Made by a program: the position numbers and the translations under genes. Below the pieces are notes generated by a model. It had not been told where the DNA came from. It did no database searches and saw only the letters and a list, made by a program, of their open reading frames with translations. Positions 18,985 through 27,936 of a DNA stretch of 52,838 nt are shown here, piece by piece. Source of the stretch: Alphaproteobacteria bacterium UBA3773 (lineage in GTDB: Bacteria; Pseudomonadota; Alphaproteobacteria; RF32; CAG-239); NCBI GenBank assembly GCA_002372275.1, contig DFFP01000002.1, forward strand, positions 15,642 to 68,479, read 5' to 3'. Every line of letters begins with the position of its first letter. Position 1 is the stretch's first letter.

Positions 18985-19086
18985 ATTTATTTCTGCCTTA
19001 AGTTAGATTTTTAAAAGAAATAAAAGGTTTGTGGTGAGATGTCAAGAGGAGGAATTTGTGCGCGGATTGTGAGTGACAATTTTTTT

Positions 19087-19112
19087 AGATGCTGAAACAA
19101 GTTCAGCATGAC
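19087..19112. repeat. Short palindromic repeat ending in ATGAC
   Basis: AGATGCTGAA and TTCAGCATGAC around ACAAG. This is the common form of the repeat also seen, with other arms, at 9535 and 29104. Confidence 0.7.
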
Positions 19113-19141
19113 AAGGAAAAGAAATAAAGGGGAAGATGCGA

Positions 19142-20860
19142 TTAGGATGCATACCACAGTGTGCCGGAAACGTCTTTGCCGGCTTCTTGGCGCAAAACAA
19201 GCGGATAAGATTTAATGTTTTGATATCCGCTTTTTTCAAGAATTGTTTTGATATATTCCTCATTGTGTTGATAACGCCCCGTTTCGGAGAGTGCAAAAGT
19301 TTGAACATCTGCCGGTGCATTTTCGGTTGTGAAAAGAAGGGGAATGGGGGAACACTTTAAAAATATTTTTTCAATTTCTTTCGTATATTCAAGCACATCG
19401 AATAATAATATAAAGTTATACTTTATTTCGTTTTTTAAAAGAAAACTTAAAATTTCATCGTGAAAAAGAGCGTGATACAGCTTTTTTTCATCTGCTTTTT
19501 CAATCATTTTTTGAGAAATATCAACGCCTGTCCACTCGGAATTTTTGGTTTTCAGGTTTTCGGCCGCTAACCCCGTTCCACAGCCTAAATCTAAAATCTT
19601 TCCTTTAAGTTCTATATTTAATTCTTTGATTTTATTAAAAATATTATATCCGATTTGTTGCATGCGTTCGTCAAAATCAGGGGCAAATGAGTCGAATAGA
19701 TTTTCGCTGTAAATGAGATCGTCTGTTGGAATGTTATTTTCAAAAGCGGCAGATAAACGTTTCGCAAACGGGTTGCCTGGGGCATTTAAAAGCCAAAGCT
19801 TGGCAATTTTTAAGGCCTCAGTTGGTTCTTTTTTGTGAAACATCACGAGGGTTTCAAACAAGTTGATGCTGATCAGCTTGTTTTCTTTGTCTTTCAAAAA
19901 AGCATTCAAAAACAAGTCTAAAGCTTGTTTGTCATCGCCCATATCTCTTAAAATCAGCGCCATATTATTTGATAGAGAAGGAACATCTGAATTGATTAAA
20001 ACAGCTTGGTGATATTCTTCTAAAGCTTCGGCTAAGCGTTTTTGATGGTAAAGAAAATCGGCATACGACATGTGTGCACTTAAATTTTGAGAGTCAATAG
20101 AAAGCGCTTTTTTGAAATAAGTTTCGTTGTTTTCAAGGTGGCCCAGATGAATCAGGGCATCGAGGTTTTGCGCATTTAAGGCAAGAACTTGATGAAAATA
20201 ATCGGCAGCTTTTTCGTAATTTTCTTTAAGCAAATAAATCTGGGCAATTAAATTTTTGATATCAAAATCTTTGAGAAGTGCATCTGCTTTGAGTGCTTTT
20301 TCAAGAGCATTGTCATAATCTTTTTGGTCAAAGGCTAAAAGAGCTGATTTATAAAGGGGATAAGGGTTATCCGGAAAATCTTGAACAAGTTTTAAAAGCG
20401 AATTTTCATCATTTTCTAAAACGGCGATGTCTGTTAAAAGCGTGACATCGTTTGGGGAGAGTTGAAGGGCTTTTTGAAAGTAATCAAGTGCCGATGACAG
20501 ATTTCCTTTTTGTTTTTCAATGAGCCCTAAATTTCGGTAAGCCTCTGAGGTTTGAGGCGCAAGGCTTAAAACATGAAAATAGGCTTCCTCAGCTTCGTCA
20601 AATTTTTTGATGGCACTGAGCGAAACGGCTAAATTAAAATAAATCGGCAAAGGGCGAGGGGCTTTTTTGAGCGCCTTATAGAAGAATTCGGCGGCCTCCC
20701 GGTGTGCGTTTTGAGCGGCGGCCGTTAAGCCTAACATATTTAAAACATCGGGGTTGTCCGGCAAAAACGTTAAAAGCGAGCGATAAATTTTTTCGGCCTC
20801 TTTATATGAACCGCTTAAGTAAAGGGTGTTTGCCTGTTGAAACATTAAATCAAAAGACAT
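19142..20860 (-). CDS. TPR-repeat protein with C-terminal SAM-dependent methyltransferase domain
   Basis: 572 residues. About ten tetratricopeptide repeats fill residues 1-330, with the usual A/L/Y spacing (for example YKEAEKIYR, AEEAYFHVL and ALEEYHQA). The C-terminal part contains the class I methyltransferase motif LDLGCGTG (about residue 425) followed by GVDIS and an acidic-loop segment LLFDVLEY. The TPR part probably binds a protein partner. The substrate is unknown. It starts 17 bp after grpE on the same strand and is likely co-transcribed. Confidence 0.85.
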   Translation of the reverse strand: MSFDLMFQQANTLYLSGSYKEAEKIYRSLLTFLPDNPDVLNMLGLTAAAQNAHREAAEFFYKALKKAPRPLPIYFNLAVSLSAIKKFDEAEEAYFHVLSLAPQTSEAYRNLGLIEKQKGNLSSALDYFQKALQLSPNDVTLLTDIAVLENDENSLLKLVQDFPDNPYPLYKSALLAFDQKDYDNALEKALKADALLKDFDIKNLIAQIYLLKENYEKAADYFHQVLALNAQNLDALIHLGHLENNETYFKKALSIDSQNLSAHMSYADFLYHQKRLAEALEEYHQAVLINSDVPSLSNNMALILRDMGDDKQALDLFLNAFLKDKENKLISINLFETLVMFHKKEPTEALKIAKLWLLNAPGNPFAKRLSAAFENNIPTDDLIYSENLFDSFAPDFDERMQQIGYNIFNKIKELNIELKGKILDLGCGTGLAAENLKTKNSEWTGVDISQKMIEKADEKKLYHALFHDEILSFLLKNEIKYNFILLFDVLEYTKEIEKIFLKCSPIPLLFTTENAPADVQTFALSETGRYQHNEEYIKTILEKSGYQNIKSYPLVLRQEAGKDVSGTLWYAS

Positions 20861-20877
20861 ATTCCCTCTTTTAAAAA

Positions 20878-21414
20878 CTAATTTTTGGTTACAACAACCA
20901 TGGCTTCGCGCAAAATACGGCCACTTATCATATAGCCTTTTTGAAGTTCGGCAATGACTGTTCCGGCAGGTTTTGAAGGGTCCGGTACTTCTTGGATGAC
21001 GCGGTGAAAATTCGGGTCAAAGGGTTTATCTAAACTTTCCATCGGGGTAATGCCGAATTTTTCAAAAACATGCAAGAGTTCTTTTTTCGTCAGTTCAATT
21101 CCCTCACGAAGCGAGTTTTCGCTTTCGCTTGATTCTGTACTCAAAGCTCTGTCTAAATTATCGGCCACGGAAAGTAAATCTTTGGCAAACGATGAAACAG
21201 CGTATTTATTTGTTTTTTCAATCTCAAGCGCACAGCGTTTTTTAACATTTTCCGTTTCGGCCAAGGCTCGAAGCAATTCATCTTTTAATTTTTGATTTTC
21301 AGTTTTGAGCTCGGCTGTTTGAGGATCTTCTTCTGAAACTTCTTCAGAAGGAGTTGTTTCTTCTGTTATTTCTTCTTCTTTTTCGTTTTCATGCGTTGGA
21401 TGATTTTTTTTCAT
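20878..21414 (-). CDS. grpE: Nucleotide exchange factor GrpE
   Basis: 178 residues. GrpE is the DnaK co-chaperone that releases ADP. An acidic N-terminal tail is followed by a long coiled coil (about 35-100, LKDELLRALAETENVKKR) and the C-terminal beta domain ending with VxPAMVxV-like sequence (GRILREAMVVV). The frame begins with a TTG at 21420. The ATG at 21414 is preferred because GAGG lies 9 nt before it. No dnaK, dnaJ or hrcA is adjacent. It is divergent from glgA. Confidence 0.95.
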   Translation of the reverse strand: MKKNHPTHENEKEEEITEETTPSEEVSEEDPQTAELKTENQKLKDELLRALAETENVKKRCALEIEKTNKYAVSSFAKDLLSVADNLDRALSTESSESENSLREGIELTKKELLHVFEKFGITPMESLDKPFDPNFHRVIQEVPDPSKPAGTVIAELQKGYMISGRILREAMVVVTKN

Positions 21415-21569
21415 CTTCAAAAACCTCTTTAATCTGTAAACATTATGGTTATATTATCAAGTTAGTGTTTCAAAATCAGAGAGTCAAGAGATTTCGCTTT
21501 TTTTAGTTGTTTTATTTTTTTTTGGGTTTATGATGAAAGAAAATATATTATTTTTTAGAAAGAAATGTC

Positions 21570-23600
21570 ATGAGCTTTGAAAGCGTAAAAGAAAATGCCT
21601 CGGTCGGTTTTTTGAAAAAAGGCTTTAATAACAAAAGACTTCTTTCTTCATTTTCAAAAGTTTATTCTCCGGATTTAGATTTTGTGCGTTTGGCGGCGAA
21701 AACAGAGTGTCTCGGGTTGAAAGAGTGGCCTGAAATGGCTGAAATTAACGCATGGATGTTGTCGGCCGAGACGGCAACTTTTATGAAGTCCGGCGGGCTT
21801 GGCATGGTGGCCTCGGAATTGCCGGAAAATTTTAATAAAACATTTGAACACCTTAATCATCAAATGACAATTGTGACCCCGATGTATGAGGGAGATACCG
21901 GAAAGAAAAAAGCATCTTTTGAAAACGGCGTATATGAGGGCGCAGAAGGAAAATCAGTCTATGTTCAAAAAATCGGCAAAACAGATGTTCTGTTTACGGA
22001 TTTTAAGGGGGCACTGAAATCTTATGCGGTGGAATTGTTTGTGGGGAACCTCAATAAAGTTCAGTATATCTTTTTGAAAAATCAGCGTTTTTTTTCAATC
22101 AATCCGTCTAAAAAAAATCCGCCGGCGCAAGATGGGGCGTATATCTTAAACGAAAATAACATCAATGAAGTGGAGCGTTTTGCATTTTTTTCAAAAGCGA
22201 TTTATACGCTTTTTTGTGATGTATGTCGGCGCAAATTTGAACTCAAAGTTCCAAATCTGTTGGTGGCAAATGATTGGCACAGCGGGGCGTTGTCCGGACT
22301 TTGTAAGTATTTGACCTGTTTTAAGGAGCATGATCAAATTCTGGACCATCAAACAGCAGAAAAAATCCAAAATACACCGATTATTCATATTGCACACCAT
22401 TTGGGCTATCAGGGGTGGGATTTTGAAAATACGGCACGCTTGTTAAACGGTTTATATGAAGCTTATGCTATCGATGTTGTTAAAAACGCGAGAGCCATTA
22501 AAAACAGCAATCCGAGAACCGTAAACACATTGATTGTTTATGACAGCTATAATCAGGCCTCGGCTAATTTTCATCTTTCAGACAGAGTGGTGACGGTTTC
22601 GAAAAATTATATGGAAGAAGTTTCAAAAGAAAAGAGTTTCGGTTTTGACTTCAGAGATATTTTAAAAATCAGAAAAAATCATCAAACATTTTTTGGAATT
22701 GTGAACGGGTATGATAAAAAACTGATTGAACCGAACGGGGCGAAAATTTCGCATATGAACAGTTATTTTGAAGGCTTTGATTTTAAGATTTATGATGAAA
22801 AAAGTTTAAGAAACAAAACACACAATAAAAAAGAATGTATCAAGCTGTTATCGAAAATTGCAACTGATTCGAATTTTAAGCAAAAAGTGATACCGCTTAT
22901 TGAAACAGACCATTTTTCGGATATTTCAGGTTTGGTTTCAAAAGCTGCTAAAATACCGTTTATTTGTGCTACGAGCCGGCTTGTGGAGCAAAAAGGTTAT
23001 GATATTGCCTGTTCGGCTCTTTTGAAAATTGCGCAAAAAATCAAAGAGGAAAAAGGGGAGTTTCCGATTGTGGCCATGGGAGGCGCGGGTAACATCAGGC
23101 TTTATGAAATGTTGCAGGATTTTCGGCTCAAGCTCAAACAAATCAACCCGCAAATGGCAGAGCGTGTGTTTGTTTTTAAGGGGTATAAAGACGAATTTGC
23201 GTATGCGTTGCAACTCGCGGCCGATTTTTATTTAATGCCCTCACATTTTGAGCCTTGCGGGCTCACACAGATGGAGGCGATGGCCAAAGGCTCGCTTCCA
23301 GTTGCAACGGCAACGGGGGGACTTGTGGACACGATTGAAAACGGTGTGGACGGTTTTAAGACAGATGTGTTTTTTTCAGGCGGGATAAAAATATACGGTT
23401 CAAATGCCAAAGCTCAAAAACTGAAAAATAACGTCAATGCCTACGCTGAAACACTTTATAAGGCTCTTTGTCTTTTTAAAAATTCACCTGAAATTATTAA
23501 AGCCATGAAAATCAACGCGATGAAAAAAGATTTCAGTTGGAATGTTCAGGACGGTTCTGTTTATAAGTATTTCAAACTGTTTAGAACAGGGCATTTATAA
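21570..23600 (+). CDS. glgA: Glycogen/starch synthase (GT5 family), extended form
   Basis: 676 residues, longer than the roughly 480 of typical GlgA. The extra length is in the N-terminal half, including an additional segment before SAETATFMKSGGLG (73-78 is the KxGGLG donor-binding motif, here KSGGLG). The N-terminal acceptor region contains ANDWHSG. The C-terminal motif FEPCGLTQMEAM (about residue 555) and ATGGLVDTI form the nucleotide-sugar site. The enzyme adds glucose from ADP-glucose to alpha-1,4-glucan. It complements malQ and the maltokinase at the left end. glgB and glgC are not in this window. Confidence 0.9.
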   Translation: MSFESVKENASVGFLKKGFNNKRLLSSFSKVYSPDLDFVRLAAKTECLGLKEWPEMAEINAWMLSAETATFMKSGGLGMVASELPENFNKTFEHLNHQMTIVTPMYEGDTGKKKASFENGVYEGAEGKSVYVQKIGKTDVLFTDFKGALKSYAVELFVGNLNKVQYIFLKNQRFFSINPSKKNPPAQDGAYILNENNINEVERFAFFSKAIYTLFCDVCRRKFELKVPNLLVANDWHSGALSGLCKYLTCFKEHDQILDHQTAEKIQNTPIIHIAHHLGYQGWDFENTARLLNGLYEAYAIDVVKNARAIKNSNPRTVNTLIVYDSYNQASANFHLSDRVVTVSKNYMEEVSKEKSFGFDFRDILKIRKNHQTFFGIVNGYDKKLIEPNGAKISHMNSYFEGFDFKIYDEKSLRNKTHNKKECIKLLSKIATDSNFKQKVIPLIETDHFSDISGLVSKAAKIPFICATSRLVEQKGYDIACSALLKIAQKIKEEKGEFPIVAMGGAGNIRLYEMLQDFRLKLKQINPQMAERVFVFKGYKDEFAYALQLAADFYLMPSHFEPCGLTQMEAMAKGSLPVATATGGLVDTIENGVDGFKTDVFFSGGIKIYGSNAKAQKLKNNVNAYAETLYKALCLFKNSPEIIKAMKINAMKKDFSWNVQDGSVYKYFKLFRTGHL

Positions 23601-23631
23601 TTGTTTTAAGGTTCCAGTTGATAAAATTTTC

Positions 23632-23659
23632 TTGACAAAAAAATAAAAATATGTATTTT
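23632..23659 (+). promoter_or_regulatory. Promoter of the exported HExxH protein gene
   Basis: TTGACA at 23632-23637, a 16-nt spacer, TATTTT at 23654-23659. About 38 nt before the start codon. Confidence 0.65.
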
Positions 23660-23696
23660 AAACAGCAATAAAGCTGATTAAAATAGGGTATTGAAA

Positions 23697-24854
23697 ATGA
23701 AAAAAAGTTTTCAAACATTAAGAAATGTGTTTATCGGAAGCGCCTTGTCTATTTTACCGCTTGGGACCGCAAACGCCGATATTATCGATGATATGCGAAA
23801 AGGTTCTTCAACTCAGCCTCAAGCCAAAGAAACATTTTTTCCGCTCAAAACAATTTTAGTTCAAAATGATACGCTTTTGATGTCTAAAAACGTGGCTGTT
23901 CGTGAAGGCAGATATTTTATGGGTGATGATTTTATTCATCGCACCGTTTTTGAAATTCCTCATGATGATAAAACGCTTTCATATATGAGCTCATTTTCTT
24001 TTGCCGAAGAACACGAAGCACATCACAAGGATAATGCCAAAGCCGGTATTTATCATCAAGATTTGTCGCCCGAGCAATATATTCAAACCATGATTCATGA
24101 CGAGCTTTCCTCACGGCTTGTTCAAATGCTTTGTTTTCGAAATTTTTATAAGCAATTTCATAATTCCACCGATGAAAATAAACAGCTTCTTTTAGAATTT
24201 ATGAAAGAAACACCGGAATTTAGCGAATATGCCAAGGCTATTGATGAGAAAAAAGTCAATCCTTTGAGTTCTTCGCCGCAAGAGTTCAGCAGGGAAATGC
24301 AATTTATTGTCGGAATACTGAAAAAAAATTTGAACTCATGGCTTTTAAAATATCTGCCAAATTATTACAGTATTGCAAGCAATGTATATATCTCGGCAAC
24401 AAATGATTTGACAAGTCCGTGTGGTAATATCGCCGGTAACGTCGGCGGTCGATTTAAAGAAAACCAAAAGGCATTTGAAGAGAATATAGACGCATGTTAC
24501 ACCATCGGTGGTTTTAATTTTAAGAATTTGATTGGAGAAATTGCGCTTCCCAATGAATACAAAGATGCCATTCAAAGCTTAAATAATGAACTTTCTGAAA
24601 GTTCGGCAGAACCCTATAACCCTAAAACAGGTTTATCTGACAGAGGGGTGCACAATATGTTGCAACATCTTAAATTTGTTGAAATACAATTAAAAAAACA
24701 AGCAAACTCGAGTCCAAAAAAATCAAAACCGAAAATGCAACGCACATCTAAAGAATTTCATTTTGATATTTATGATATTCACGCGCCCGTTTTACTTCAA
24801 GAATATAATGCGCGCGTTCAGATGGCCCAAAAAAGCGCACAACAAAGAAGATAA
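23697..24854 (+). CDS. Exported HExxH protein, putative metallopeptidase
   Basis: 385 residues from the ATG at 23697 (a TTG lies 6 bp earlier). A signal peptide of about 27 residues ends near TANA-D. The segment EEHEAHHKDNAKAGIY holds an HExxH signature (about residues 106-110), with DELSSR about 29 residues later as a possible third zinc ligand. The protein at 36931 has the matching HEGQH...AKGIY...DEIGAR, so the two look like paralogues, one exported and one cytosolic. I do not know the family name. Peptidase activity is inferred from the motif alone. It is a single-gene unit with its own promoter and terminator. Confidence 0.7.
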   Translation: MKKSFQTLRNVFIGSALSILPLGTANADIIDDMRKGSSTQPQAKETFFPLKTILVQNDTLLMSKNVAVREGRYFMGDDFIHRTVFEIPHDDKTLSYMSSFSFAEEHEAHHKDNAKAGIYHQDLSPEQYIQTMIHDELSSRLVQMLCFRNFYKQFHNSTDENKQLLLEFMKETPEFSEYAKAIDEKKVNPLSSSPQEFSREMQFIVGILKKNLNSWLLKYLPNYYSIASNVYISATNDLTSPCGNIAGNVGGRFKENQKAFEENIDACYTIGGFNFKNLIGEIALPNEYKDAIQSLNNELSESSAEPYNPKTGLSDRGVHNMLQHLKFVEIQLKKQANSSPKKSKPKMQRTSKEFHFDIYDIHAPVLLQEYNARVQMAQKSAQQRR

Positions 24855-24886
24855 AAAAAAGCCTCGCTTTTCAGCGAGGTTTTTTG
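24852..24886. terminator. Bidirectional terminator
   Basis: CCTCGCT and AGCGAGG pair, flanked by A and T runs. It serves the 23697 gene and probably the convergent 24902 gene. Confidence 0.85.
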
Positions 24887-24901
24887 TAAATTTTGGCATC
24901 A

Positions 24902-27073
24902 TTATTTGATACCGAGTTCTTCCATCACTTCTTTTTTCAAAGTGACGTTGTCGGTTTTGCCGGTTAAAAAGGCCGGAATTGTTTCGTGATACAAAATGGT
25001 GCGCGGCAAGAAAAGTTCTGACATACCGTTGTTTCTGATATAGTCTTGCAGAACTTCATTTGTGACCTGTTTGTTGTTTGTGACCAAAACAATTTGTTCG
25101 CCTTTGCTCGGGTGGGGCACGGAAACAACGCCGTATCTGAAGTCAGGCCCCATCCATTCATAGGCTTTAATGACCATATCTTGAACGGCATTTAAGGATA
25201 CCATTTCACCGCCGATTTTGGCAAAGCGTTTGATGCGGTCTTTAATATAGAGATAACCGAGCTCATCAACCTCAACCACATCGCCCGTGTGGTACCAACC
25301 GCCCTCTAACGGCACGATTTTTCCCGGATTGTCGGGCATGATGTAACCGAGCATGACGTTCGGACCTTTTAATACAAGTTCGCCACCTTTTTCAATGCCC
25401 GGAACCGGTTCGATTTTATATTGCATGGACGGAATAATTTTGCCGATTGAGCCGAAACGGCTGTAAACGTGGTTGTTGGCTGCCACAAACGGACCGCACT
25501 CGGTGATGCCGTAGGCTTCCATGATGCGAACACCCATGCGCTCCATAAACATATCGCGTGTGTCAAGTTTGACGGCTTCGGCCGCGGCATACATAAAGCG
25601 AACATTATAAAAGTCATAAGGGTGCGCAATTCGGCCGTAACCGCGAAGGAATGTGTCTGTGCCGAATAAAATCGTCACACCAAGTTCGTAAATCAGCTCT
25701 GCAATCGCGCGATAATGAAGCGGTGAGGGGTACAAAAACACTCTGCCGCCAACCAGAAGCGGAAACAGTGTGCCGATGGTTAAACCGAAACCGTGGAACA
25801 TCGGAAGTTCGTTGAAAATCAGATCTTGCATGTTGATTGTTTCGGTGGTGGTCACCTGCGTGATGTTGGCAATGATGTTGGCATGGCTCAACACAACGGC
25901 TTTCGGCGCACCTTCAGAACCGGAGGTAAACAAAATCACAGCCTTTCGATTGCCACCGTGACGGTGCGGAATGCGTTTGATTTTGTAACGGAACCATGCA
26001 CCGAATTTGGCAAGAAAACCGATTTGTTTGGCGAGTTTTTCAAGATAAAAAATCTCGATTCCGCTGGCTTTTAAGGCTTCAATCACGGCCTCTAATTTTG
26101 CCGTTTTGACAAAGGTCAGAGATGTGATGATAAATTTGACTTCGGCTGTTTTGCACATCGAAATCATGCTTTTGGCACCGGCAGAAAAGTTGAGCATGAC
26201 CGGCAATCTTTCATAGGCAGACAAACCTAAAAATGTGGCGGCGGCAGCAATGGTGTTTGGAAGAAGTAAACCGACCGGTTGTTCATGCGCCACTTTTTTC
26301 TTGAAGAATTTACCAAGCAAATAAACACGGATTAGTAAATCGCGATAGCTCATCGGTTTGCGGTTGATATCTTCGATAATTTTCGGACGTTTGAAGAAAA
26401 AGCCTGTTTTAGAATAGACTTTTGAGGTTTTCATCAATTGTGCAAAAATCGAAATATCCGGATTATAGGTGATTTTGAACTGCATTTCGCGCAAAATTCG
26501 ATAAACTTCGTTACTTAAGTGATCGCGCTCGTGGCGGAGTTCGTCTTTAAGCTTGAGCGGAAGCGGTTTTCCGACGGTAATTGAGATTTTAGGAAGCGGT
26601 CTGTGGGGCAATTTTCCTTTTGTTTTGGAAAAATAACCATATTGCGGACCTTCGATCCAAATCGGAATAAGCGGAGAGTTTGTTTTGTCGGCCAGCAAGC
26701 CCGGGGCTTCGTAAATTTTCATCAATCCGCCCGTTTCGGTGATGCGCCCTTCGGCAAAAATCACAACAAGTCTTCCGGAACTGACTTTTGTAATCAGCTC
26801 TTTTAATTCGGACGGCTCAATCGGGTTATATTCCACCATATCGGCTGTTTTCATTAAAAAACGAATAAAGCGTTTGCGATATAAATGCCCGTTAAGCGCA
26901 AAAATCGGATCGCCGGGTAAAAAGGCAAAAAGTAAAATCGGGTCTAAAAACGACACATGGTTTGAAACATAAACACCCTTTGTGGGGAGCTTTTTTAAAT
27001 CAAACTCAATATGGCAACGAACTTTCATTAAATGAAAGAAAGCACGTAAACAAAATCTCACGAAATTTTTCAA
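24902..27073 (-). CDS. Acyltransferase / acyl-ACP synthetase (Aas-like)
   Basis: 723 residues from a TTG at 27073, chosen because AAAGGAG sits 7 nt upstream. An earlier in-frame TTG at 27172 has no such site. The N-terminal PlsC domain shows NHVSFLD (HxxxxD catalytic motif) and FAEGRITETGG. The C-terminal AMP-binding domain shows FTSGSEGAPKAV (P-loop-like A3), YGITECGP and YHTGDVVEVDELGYLY. In E. coli, Aas re-acylates lysophosphatidylethanolamine with acyl-ACP it activates itself. The fused order matches. It acts at the inner membrane. The multi-TM protein at 27176 lies upstream on the same strand. Confidence 0.85.
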   Translation of the reverse strand: MKNFVRFCLRAFFHLMKVRCHIEFDLKKLPTKGVYVSNHVSFLDPILLFAFLPGDPIFALNGHLYRKRFIRFLMKTADMVEYNPIEPSELKELITKVSSGRLVVIFAEGRITETGGLMKIYEAPGLLADKTNSPLIPIWIEGPQYGYFSKTKGKLPHRPLPKISITVGKPLPLKLKDELRHERDHLSNEVYRILREMQFKITYNPDISIFAQLMKTSKVYSKTGFFFKRPKIIEDINRKPMSYRDLLIRVYLLGKFFKKKVAHEQPVGLLLPNTIAAAATFLGLSAYERLPVMLNFSAGAKSMISMCKTAEVKFIITSLTFVKTAKLEAVIEALKASGIEIFYLEKLAKQIGFLAKFGAWFRYKIKRIPHRHGGNRKAVILFTSGSEGAPKAVVLSHANIIANITQVTTTETINMQDLIFNELPMFHGFGLTIGTLFPLLVGGRVFLYPSPLHYRAIAELIYELGVTILFGTDTFLRGYGRIAHPYDFYNVRFMYAAAEAVKLDTRDMFMERMGVRIMEAYGITECGPFVAANNHVYSRFGSIGKIIPSMQYKIEPVPGIEKGGELVLKGPNVMLGYIMPDNPGKIVPLEGGWYHTGDVVEVDELGYLYIKDRIKRFAKIGGEMVSLNAVQDMVIKAYEWMGPDFRYGVVSVPHPSKGEQIVLVTNNKQVTNEVLQDYIRNNGMSELFLPRTILYHETIPAFLTGKTDNVTLKKEVMEELGIK

Positions 27074-27175
27074 AATATTTCTCCTTTGTGATTTAATATA
27101 AAGGGTTGTATCCCAAAGGAAACCATTGGTCAAGATAAAAATTCGTTTCTTGAGATGAATTTTAACAGGCAAAAT

Positions 27176-27859
27176 TTATTTTGCTTTGTTTTCGCTTTTG
27201 TTTTTAAGTAAATGATATTGCATAAAGGCGATCACAACCAAAAGGGGAAGAAAAATTTCGGAACTTTCTTCCAAAAGTGACCAGATGTCCACAAATGAAG
27301 TCGGTAAGTCATCTAAATTTTTGTAGTGGCGATAATGTGCCGGAAAGCGATCGGCAAATTTGGCAAACACCAATAGAGAGCAAAATGTGGCCACAGACCA
27401 TGTGAGGGTATTTAGCTTAAAAAACGAAATAAAAAGATGTTTGCCGTATTTGATGAAAAAATACAATATAGCACCGAAAATGACGAGCAAAACAGCACCG
27501 TATAAGATTTTTTCAGACAGTGCATTGTTCGGATTAAAGAAAAAACGCGATTTGAATGGGGTTGTATCTGTTTTGGTTAAGTGATGCTGAATGCCGGCTT
27601 CGCGAAGAAGAGCTGCAACGCCAAGCATAAAATAAAGGCTCCAATCAAAAATTTTCCCCTTAAAATCTTTGAGGCAGTACAGCATGGTGCCAAGCATTAA
27701 AACATAGCCTGTATATGTTGCAATATCAATGATTTGACCATCTGTTGTGATTTCAAATTTTTTTTCGGGGAAAAACAACAGAACAACAGCTAAAATGGCG
27801 CCCCAACTTAATAAAAAGAAAAGCGGGGCAAACAAGGGGGATAAAAAGCATTTTTTCAT
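27176..27859 (-). CDS. Multi-pass inner-membrane protein, unknown
   Basis: 227 residues with about six hydrophobic segments (roughly 8-30, 45-62, 72-87, 118-138, 148-165, 200-218). Polar, conserved-looking pieces lie between them (ALLREAGIQHHL and LLEESSEIF), suggesting buried charged residues. AAGGAC precedes the ATG. It is upstream of the Aas-like gene on the same strand, with about 100 bp between them, so a role in membrane lipid handling is possible but unproven. Confidence 0.6.
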   Translation of the reverse strand: MKKCFLSPLFAPLFFLLSWGAILAVVLLFFPEKKFEITTDGQIIDIATYTGYVLMLGTMLYCLKDFKGKIFDWSLYFMLGVAALLREAGIQHHLTKTDTTPFKSRFFFNPNNALSEKILYGAVLLVIFGAILYFFIKYGKHLFISFFKLNTLTWSVATFCSLLVFAKFADRFPAHYRHYKNLDDLPTSFVDIWSLLEESSEIFLPLLVVIAFMQYHLLKNKSENKAK

Positions 27860-27936
27860 AATCGGACGTCCTTTTTTATTTCAACTTGAAAGATGATATA
27901 GCAAATTTTGATTTAAAAGGGAAGTCTAAATTATTA

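Noticed and set aside
27073..27172. Upstream TTG start for the Aas-like protein
   Set aside because: No ribosome site. The extra 33 residues do not resemble PlsC, while AAAGGAG precedes the TTG at 27073.
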